64,000 bases of DNA from Streptomyces sp. TLI_146. Its GTDB lineage: Bacteria > Actinomycetota > Actinomycetes > Streptomycetales > Streptomycetaceae. Below the pieces are notes generated by a model that saw nothing but the letters and a program-made list of their open reading frames with translations, was not told where the DNA came from and ran no database searches. The stretch's first letter is position 1, and each line of letters starts with the position of its first letter. Location: positions 4,030,001-4,094,000 of the forward strand of contig NZ_PJMX01000001.1 of the NCBI RefSeq assembly GCF_002846415.1, in the 5' to 3' direction. Shown piece after piece: positions 60,001 through 64,000 of this stretch. The translations under genes and the position numbers were made by a program.

Positions 60001-63000
60001 CGGCCGGGTAGGTGTCGGAGACGACCTTCTTGCTCAGGACCTGGCCGACGCCGTCATAGGCGTACGAGGTGACCAGACCGCCGGCGTCCGTGGTGGAGGC
60101 CACGTCGCCGTTCTTGAAGTAGGCGACGGAGTTGACCGCGCCGCCCGGGCTGACCGTGCGCACCGGCAGGCCCTTGGGGACGTTGCCGCCGCCGGTCGCC
60201 GGGTAGGTGGCGGTGCCGTCGCTGAAGACGGTCGTGGTGGTGCGCCCGCCCGGGAAGCCCGCCACGGCCGGACCGGTGATGGTGGTCTGGTTGCCCGCGC
60301 TGTCGTAGCCGAAGGACGTCAGATACGTGTTGTCCGTCGCCGAGGCCGAGCGGCCGTCGCGCCGGGTGAGCAGCAGGTCGTTGCGCGGGTCGGCGGTGGT
60401 GAGCTGCTCGGTGGTGTCGTCCGGGAAGTAGCTGAAGTACTCCGTGGAGCAGGCGTTGGCGGCCTGGTTCTGGCAGCTGGTCGTGGAGACCGTGTTGCCG
60501 CGGACGTCGTGGCCGGTGACCGTCGTCGCCCCGTTGGGGTCGGTGACGGTGTGCTCGAAGCCGCCGGTGTCGTAGCCGAAGCTGGTGGTGTTGCCGAGGC
60601 CGTCGGTCTCGGTCAGCATCCGGTTGTTGTGGTTGACGTCGTACTGGTAGGTGAGCGTGGCGTTGGCCGGTGAGGTGACCTTGACGGTCGACACCGGCAG
60701 CAGGCCCGTGGAGTTCTTCGCGGCCTGGAAGTGCGCCGCCGCGTCCTGCGCGGTCAGCGCGGTGCGGTAGGTGGCGGCCTCGGCGAGCGAGCCGTTGAAG
60801 TACACGGTCGCCGGGTAGGGCAGACCGGTCCAGCCGGAGCCGGTGGTGGCGGCGCCGAGGTAGTCGGTGGTGCGACCGCCCGTGGTGAGCGCGGCCGTGC
60901 CGGTCCTGGTGGCGGCCTGGGTGCCGTCCAGGTACAGCGTCTGGCTGCTGCCCGTGGCGGAGAGCAGCACATGGTGCCACTTGCCGTCGGTCACCGTGCC
61001 GGTGGTGCCCATCTGGACGGAGCCGGAGGTGGTGTAGAAGCCGCCGTACAGCTTGTTGTCGGTGCCGATCCACAGCTGCGGGGTGGTCGAGGAGACCGTG
61101 CCCCCGATCGGCCCGCTCTGCGCGTTCATCAGGACCGCCCCGCCGCGCGTGGTGCTGAACCAGAGCTCGGCGGAGGCGGAGGTGCTGCCGGTCTGGACGT
61201 CCGGCACCTTCACCCAGGAGCCGGTCCCGTTGAAGGCGGCCGCCTTCTGGTCGCTGAACGGCCCGGTGGCCCCCAGCGTCACGCTGTTGTACGTGCCGGT
61301 GCCGCCGCGCGTCTCGTCGACCGCGGTGGTCGCGCCGGCCGCCTCACCGAGGCGGAAGTACGTGGCGGGCGCGCCGCCGAGGACCGCTCCCCGGTAGGTC
61401 TGGCTGGAGCCGGTGACCGTGGGGGCGCCGAGCTTCCAGACGCCGCCGTTCTCGTCGGTGAGCTGAGTGAGCGCCGCCGTGCCCGGGTCGTAGGTCATCG
61501 CCGCGTACGTCTTGCCGGACGGGCGGGTGACCGAGGACAGCAGGCTGGAAGCGTGCGTGCCGTAGTTGTAGAGCGCGCTGACGTCGGCGGCGACCAGCGG
61601 GCGGTCGTACCACGCGGCGCCCGCGATGGAGCCGTTGAAGTAGGTGGCGTAGCCGGTCTTGCTGGTGCTGCTCTGGTGCGGCTGGTCGGGCCAGTTGCCG
61701 CCCAGGAAGCCGGTGCCGAGGTAGTTGAACGGCTGGTTCTTGCCGAACGCGGTGCCGCTCTTGATGGAGACGGTGCCCGAGAGCGAGCCGACCTTGGCGT
61801 TGTCCAGGAACAGCGTCTGCGAGTTGCCCGCGGCGGAGAGCACCACGTGGTGCCACTTGCCGTCGGTGACCGCCGCGGAGGTGGTGAGCGGGGCGATGCC
61901 GCCGCTGTACCAGAACTCGGCGTTCAGCTTGCCGTCGCTGCCGACGTAGATGGACGGGGTGTAGTACCCGGCCGCGTTGCCCGCGTCGATGGGCTGCGAG
62001 GCGTACGAGTAGAGGACGCCGGGACCGGCCGAGGTCTTGAACCAGAGCGACAGGGCGCCCGAGTCGGTGTTGTTGCCGGTGTCGTTGGGGAGCGCCACGG
62101 CGGAGGAGGTGCCGTCGAAGCCCGCGGCGGTGCCGCCGTTCGGCGGCCCGGCCTGGCCGAGCGTGACGTTCTTGTACGTGGCGTCGAGGGTGTTCTGGTT
62201 GCCGAGGACGGCGTCCTTGGCGACCGTGCCCGAGGCGTCCGACAGCGGCCACATGGCGCGCGGGTCGAGGTCCAGCGAGGCGTTCTGGTACTGGGAGCCC
62301 GCGGTGTAGGTGTACTTGGTGCAGGCGGTGGTGGACGACGGCGGGCAGACCGAGACGAGCTGGTCGCCGGTGTAGCCGTAGGTCCAGGTCAGCGCGGTCG
62401 ACTGGTCGGCGGCGACGACCGGGTCGGTGACGACGGTCGCCACGTGCGCGGCGGCGGCGCCGGACGGCGTGGACCAGGTGACGTTCAGGGCGCGCCCGGA
62501 GACGGCCGAGGTCAGCTTGGAGACGTGGCCGCCGGACCAGGTGAGGTTCAGGGCGCGGCCGTTGGCGTCGGTCACCGAGGTGAGGCCGTAGCCGCCGGAG
62601 CCGAGCGCCTGGGTGAAGGTGTAGACGGTGTCGTCCTTGTCGGTCAGCGAGTAGCCGCCGGTGACCGACTTGAAGGTGGAGAAGCGGCCGGAGCCGGCCG
62701 AGAAGCTGCCGTCGCCGTTCTTGCCGTACCCGACCTGCGAACCGTTCGGGTAGGAGACGACCGCGCTGGTGACGGCGCCCGCCGCGTTGTACTGCTCGGT
62801 GGCGCGGCTGTCGAGGATCGAGGACCAGCCGGAGCCGAACGAGCCGGTCCAGCGCGGGTCACGGGAGTTGTAGAAGCGCTCCACGTCGAGGCTGGGGCCC
62901 ACGGTGGAGATCGAGGCGTCCGTGTCGCTGGTGGTGTAGTTGGCGCTGGACGCGTCGAAGCCGTGGTTGCCACTGTTCTGCGAGAGCCCCGAGGTGATCA

Positions 63001-64000
63001 CCGGCTGGGGCACCTGGATCTGCAGCGCGTACCAGTCGGCGGCCGGGGTGTAGAGCGAGCCGTCGTACCCCTGGACCGTCCAGTAGTACGTCTGGCCCCA
63101 CTTGAGCTTGCCCGCCGGGACCGTCCAGTCGCCGTTGGCGATCAGGCCCGAGTCGGCGACCTTGGTGTTGGTGTTGTCGTACACCTGGAAGACGTACTGC
63201 GGGGTGGTGGTGACGTCGTCGCCGGCCCAGGCGGTCAGCTCGGGCGTGGTGGTGTTCGCGACGGCGTTGTTGTTCGGGTACTGCTGGTAGATCTGCGGGG
63301 CCGCGTTGCCGGTGTAGGTGACCGACATGTACGGGCCGAGCGCCGGGTCGTTGAACGAGCCGAACTGCTTCCAGTGCAGGTTGTCGTTGGTGGCCGCGTA
63401 GACGGCGAGGCCGTTGTCGGCGGTGGTGCCGTTGAACCAGCCCTGGATCGCGCTGGTGGTCAGCGGCACGTCCACCCAGTCGCCCACGGTCCGGTCGGCG
63501 CCGGTGTTGGCGCAGGCCTTGGGCACGCTCGGGGTCGCGTTGCCGATGGAGGCGCCGTAGGACGGGCCGGGGTAGCTCGTCACCGTGTTCGGCTTCCAGG
63601 CCTGGGTGACCAGCGCGACGTCGAAGCGCTCCGGGGTGCAGGTGGAGGCCCAGGTGTCGAAGAGGTGCAGGGTCGCCGAGGTGACCGTGGCGTGCGTGCC
63701 GTCCCAGGTGTTGTACCAGTGGTTGACGTACGCGGCCGCCGAGTGCGGGCCGGAGTCGTAGGAGCCGACCTTGACGGTCTGCTCGGACGAGTGGTCGCCG
63801 GCGGGGATGCCGGACTCCGCGTAGGTGGTGGTCCAGCCGTCGGTGACGGTCGGGTCGACGGTGACCGGGAAGACGCGCGCGCTGTCGTGCAGCCAGCGCG
63901 GGTCCAGGGTGACCTTCAGCGCGGTCTTGGCGCCCTGGCGGACCAGCTGGTAGGTCACGGAGTGGGTGGTGGCCGGGTCACCGGAGCGCGGATCGACCTT
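54056..64000 (-). CDS. RHS polymorphic toxin with LamG, Hint and YwqJ-like deaminase domains, N terminus outside the window
   Basis: At least 3,314 residues are visible and the frame is open at the right edge. In order: a CBM/DNRLRE-like N-terminal piece (about 63.9-63.5 kb), a DUF6531-like start of the RHS part (SLDVERFYNSRDPRW), LamG-like domains near 62.3-61.6, 61.4-60.7 and 59.1-58.5 kb, dozens of YD repeats (YDANGN types), the RHS end motif SRWYNPATGQF..KDSISLNPV..NPFAYVNDNPL (about 56.0 kb), a His/Lys/Val-rich helical stretch, a hydrophobic stretch, a pretoxin Hint domain (SFTGNTKVLMANG to DTPVLVHNC) and a C-terminal deaminase with EGCAEIGA and PFCGNC zinc ligands. RHS shells enclose such toxins and Hint splits them off. 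Targets: nucleic acid bases, by family. Confidence 0.92.
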   Translation of the reverse strand, partial: KVDPRSGDPATTHSVTYQLVRQGAKTALKVTLDPRWLHDSARVFPVTVDPTVTDGWTTTYAESGIPAGDHSSEQTVKVGSYDSGPHSAAAYVNHWYNTWDGTHATVTSATLHLFDTWASTCTPERFDVALVTQAWKPNTVTSYPGPSYGASIGNATPSVPKACANTGADRTVGDWVDVPLTTSAIQGWFNGTTADNGLAVYAATNDNLHWKQFGSFNDPALGPYMSVTYTGNAAPQIYQQYPNNNAVANTTTPELTAWAGDDVTTTPQYVFQVYDNTNTKVADSGLIANGDWTVPAGKLKWGQTYYWTVQGYDGSLYTPAADWYALQIQVPQPVITSGLSQNSGNHGFDASSANYTTSDTDASISTVGPSLDVERFYNSRDPRWTGSFGSGWSSILDSRATEQYNAAGAVTSAVVSYPNGSQVGYGKNGDGSFSAGSGRFSTFKSVTGGYSLTDKDDTVYTFTQALGSGGYGLTSVTDANGRALNLTWSGGHVSKLTSAVSGRALNVTWSTPSGAAAAHVATVVTDPVVAADQSTALTWTYGYTGDQLVSVCPPSSTTACTKYTYTAGSQYQNASLDLDPRAMWPLSDASGTVAKDAVLGNQNTLDATYKNVTLGQAGPPNGGTAAGFDGTSSAVALPNDTGNNTDSGALSLWFKTSAGPGVLYSYASQPIDAGNAAGYYTPSIYVGSDGKLNAEFWYSGGIAPLTTSAAVTDGKWHHVVLSAAGNSQTLFLDNAKVGSLSGTVSIKSGTAFGKNQPFNYLGTGFLGGNWPDQPHQSSTSKTGYATYFNGSIAGAAWYDRPLVAADVSALYNYGTHASSLLSSVTRPSGKTYAAMTYDPGTAALTQLTDENGGVWKLGAPTVTGSSQTYRGAVLGGAPATYFRLGEAAGATTAVDETRGGTGTYNSVTLGATGPFSDQKAAAFNGTGSWVKVPDVQTGSTSASAELWFSTTRGGAVLMNAQSGPIGGTVSSTTPQLWIGTDNKLYGGFYTTSGSVQMGTTGTVTDGKWHHVLLSATGSSQTLYLDGTQAATRTGTAALTTGGRTTDYLGAATTGSGWTGLPYPATVYFNGSLAEAATYRTALTAQDAAAHFQAAKNSTGLLPVSTVKVTSPANATLTYQYDVNHNNRMLTETDGLGNTTSFGYDTGGFEHTVTDPNGATTVTGHDVRGNTVSTTSCQNQAANACSTEYFSYFPDDTTEQLTTADPRNDLLLTRRDGRSASATDNTYLTSFGYDSAGNQTTITGPAVAGFPGGRTTTTVFSDGTATYPATGGGNVPKGLPVRTVSPGGAVNSVAYFKNGDVASTTDAGGLVTSYAYDGVGQVLSKKVVSDTYPAGLTTTYTYDADGQVVQEKDPQLTDRVTGAVHAAVSTTVFDVDGNITSQSVADGSGGDYTRTETQTYDAYDHVATKKDANANAGAANGNTVTYTYDNQGNKTKEVSSSGTETRYTYDDSGQLLTQGVMYKGDPVNPQSPTLLTESSRAYDPAGRLASVTDAMGATTSYTYTDNGLTSTVTKKSADGTSSSVLQSNSYDAAGNLLSSTTDNGETVTTHTVDAASRNTSTTLDPGGVARVTSVSYTPDDEIATENSRDSSGWDRTVTNAYDAMGNKIAETLYGDAAGHPTGWWKLDQTAGSTVTDASGSGNTAAATGVTWNDSAANFAGNAGQQIATNGPVLDTAASYTVSAWVNMASLPTHNATVVAQAGTTNSAFMLQYNYAHTNAPLWSMEQTSSDAAGPSFPAAYSTAKPVAGTWTHVVGVYNATNGAVQVYVNGTLSGSATNTAPWSAHGPLMIGGAKYGGSVVDALPGGVSNVQVYQRAFTSTDVTSLYGKGRTGGTAASSAEQKTTYTYDQRGLRTSMTDANQNTTTYAYDEAGNLAVATAPAVQAETDGTNPLTVRPVTTSGFNTFGEAVEEQGPNGDVTTTVYDANGNKVSETLPQYTPAGGTASVTAPALWTYDSEGNQTSSTTPGGRTTSYLYDQLGRVAQVTRPDGATLHTTYDNAGDPLSVTDGTGATTQATYDYLGRQLTSTTLERFPSTRTLTSTNSYAVTAGNPYGTHISSSTTPGGVTTSYGYNRAGETTSVTDGAGNTTRFTYDFQGNQQKTILPDNTWTQTDYNASGQPTYNKQYDASDTLLSQASVTYDAVGNAVTTTDALGHTTRFTYDAAGTVTQEIQPVSDTSSITTSFGYDQAGHRTRFTDGRGNSWRYTFTPWGQREKAIEPFTAQYTSAADSTTTYSYDADGRMVKAVKPGGTSTSLTYDSNDQVLTMDGQGADAATATRSFSYDKSGRVLSADTAEAGITGNADHQSATHEAFGYDDRGDLLNASGSAGSSSFTYNADSSPLTRTDAAGTTTYGYDTAGRLSTLDDAATGNRLTYTYGKLNEISQIKYGATGQTRTFGYDSAHRLTSDTLMQGATGLASVGYGYDKNGNLTSKTTTGVPGAASHTYTYDYANRLASWNNGSTTTSYGYDASGNRTRVGADVYTYDARDQLTSDGNHTFSYSARGTMTQQAGSDGTVAFTTDAFGAQITAGTHAYNLDAAGRNITDTDTATQGSRTFQYSGASNTIASDGNYTYTYGPSGSLVGVGNGPSGSALALTDQHDDVIGTFTAGATALSGSASYDPLGRGIGTNTVLGHLGFQSGWTEPGSGDVGTASRWYNPATGQFRNKDSISLNPVPNSVSANPFAYVNDNPLAGTDQSGNCSWYDVVCGAKKVAHKAAAVVHQVAAPIYHAAVQVVHEVVQVAKHVAKKVVHRVRDVYRKTVRVVRRVYHYAVRKVRRVYHAAVHAVHTAYHKVTKTVKRVVHAAKKVAKAAVHTVAKAARTAYHATVKAAKTTATFVKHHAAAITSFVVSTAVFMGCEAVTAGVGSIGCAAVAGAVGSLVTQGFACAQKGGDACSLGAFAGSALEGAASGALGGVLGKIGGSLLAKAAPKAMKAVGGLFGKGAAAEETAAKDATEAAASRGQAEGAGSRSESGVGCKVRPPHSFTGNTKVLMANGTSKAIDQVKVGDTVANSAPGVSGTEAHKVTDVIVTKTDHDFVDVTIKATKRGAAVKKAVRRAALGLAASAAVLGALTATPQKAQAAEVTAKGDHLTTTFHHPFYDATQSAFVEAKDLHEGDVLQTPTGTAEVTGVRLYHANTVTYDLTVDGLHTYYVEAGDTPVLVHNCGIGHDEARDIIGKVAEPLRTYRLNALAEAAKNGVKPPTTVSVAFDRAAAEGSEITGLGFRGEAATMGGRHGLDPEITQHMPKTSVEPWHDVEGCAEIGACAGAFDNFASARSNLAFLTVYTETGKPLPFCGNCARTFHDAVDLAHHVRLGDVF

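Noticed and set aside
53981..60673. A 2,230-residue open frame on the plus strand opposite the RHS gene
   Set aside because: It is the antisense shadow of the high-GC RHS gene; its translation is Arg/Gly/Val-rich low complexity without domains.

Overview
The window is a piece of a high-GC actinobacterial chromosome, almost certainly Streptomyces. The support is a strong third-position GC bias, frequent GTG/TTG starts behind GGAGG-type ribosome binding sites, a tRNA-Leu with a UAA anticodon that matches bldA, paired resuscitation-promoting-factor (Rpf) genes behind a c-di-AMP riboswitch, and many copies of an intergenic repeat typical of the genus. No rRNA, complete transposase, prophage or cas gene is visible.

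Layout. 1-9.3 kb is the end of a surface-polysaccharide locus: a DegT-type aminotransferase (cut by the left edge), a Wzx-like flippase with an extra membrane module, a GT-C-like membrane protein, a NodB deacetylase, a GT2 glycosyltransferase and a CelD/FemAB-type acyltransferase. 9.4-11.8 kb holds metabolic singletons (Asp/Glu racemase family, HD protein, NmrA-like SDR). 11.7-20.3 kb is a histidine-utilisation region: hutI, hutF, an M20 amidohydrolase and hutU on the minus strand, a PLP decarboxylase, and an RpiR/SIS regulator. hutH and a classical hutG are not seen, so the M20 enzyme is a candidate for the missing last step. 20.4-30.1 kb holds a small membrane protein, SGNH hydrolase, cystathionine beta-synthase, thiolase, several conserved hypothetical genes, an XRE/TPR regulator and a Bax-inhibitor-1 protein. 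bldA lies at 30.47-30.55 kb, followed by a MacB/FtsX-type ABC exporter, a secreted PLD-fold protein, a cyclopropane-fatty-acid-synthase-like methyltransferase and a type II NADH dehydrogenase.

39-48.3 kb is a housekeeping block on the minus strand: eno, ftsB/divIC-like, DUF501 and ppx run together; next come two Rpf muralytic enzymes, one behind a ydaO-type c-di-AMP riboswitch; then a SurA-like lipoprotein, mazG and a cytochrome P450. 48.3-52.6 kb contains a 191-bp MITE-like element whose end supplies the stop codon of a GtrA-family gene, the GtrB-like glycosyltransferase coupled to it, and a large YfhO-family membrane protein. 52.6-64 kb has a DUF1906 secreted protein and a very large RHS polymorphic toxin (N terminus outside the window) ending in Hint and YwqJ-type deaminase domains, overlapped by a SUKH-type immunity gene.

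Across the window a roughly 45-bp repeat occurs about 19 times, only between genes, often as inverted pairs that can form long hairpins. The most notable items are the RHS toxin with a signal-peptide-like insert inside its Hint domain, the riboswitch placed on only one of the two rpf genes, the flippase that carries a diverged copy of its neighbour's N-terminal half, the MITE that ends a reading frame, and the hut cluster with an M20 enzyme where HutG would be expected. Names rest on reading motifs by eye; no database search was run.
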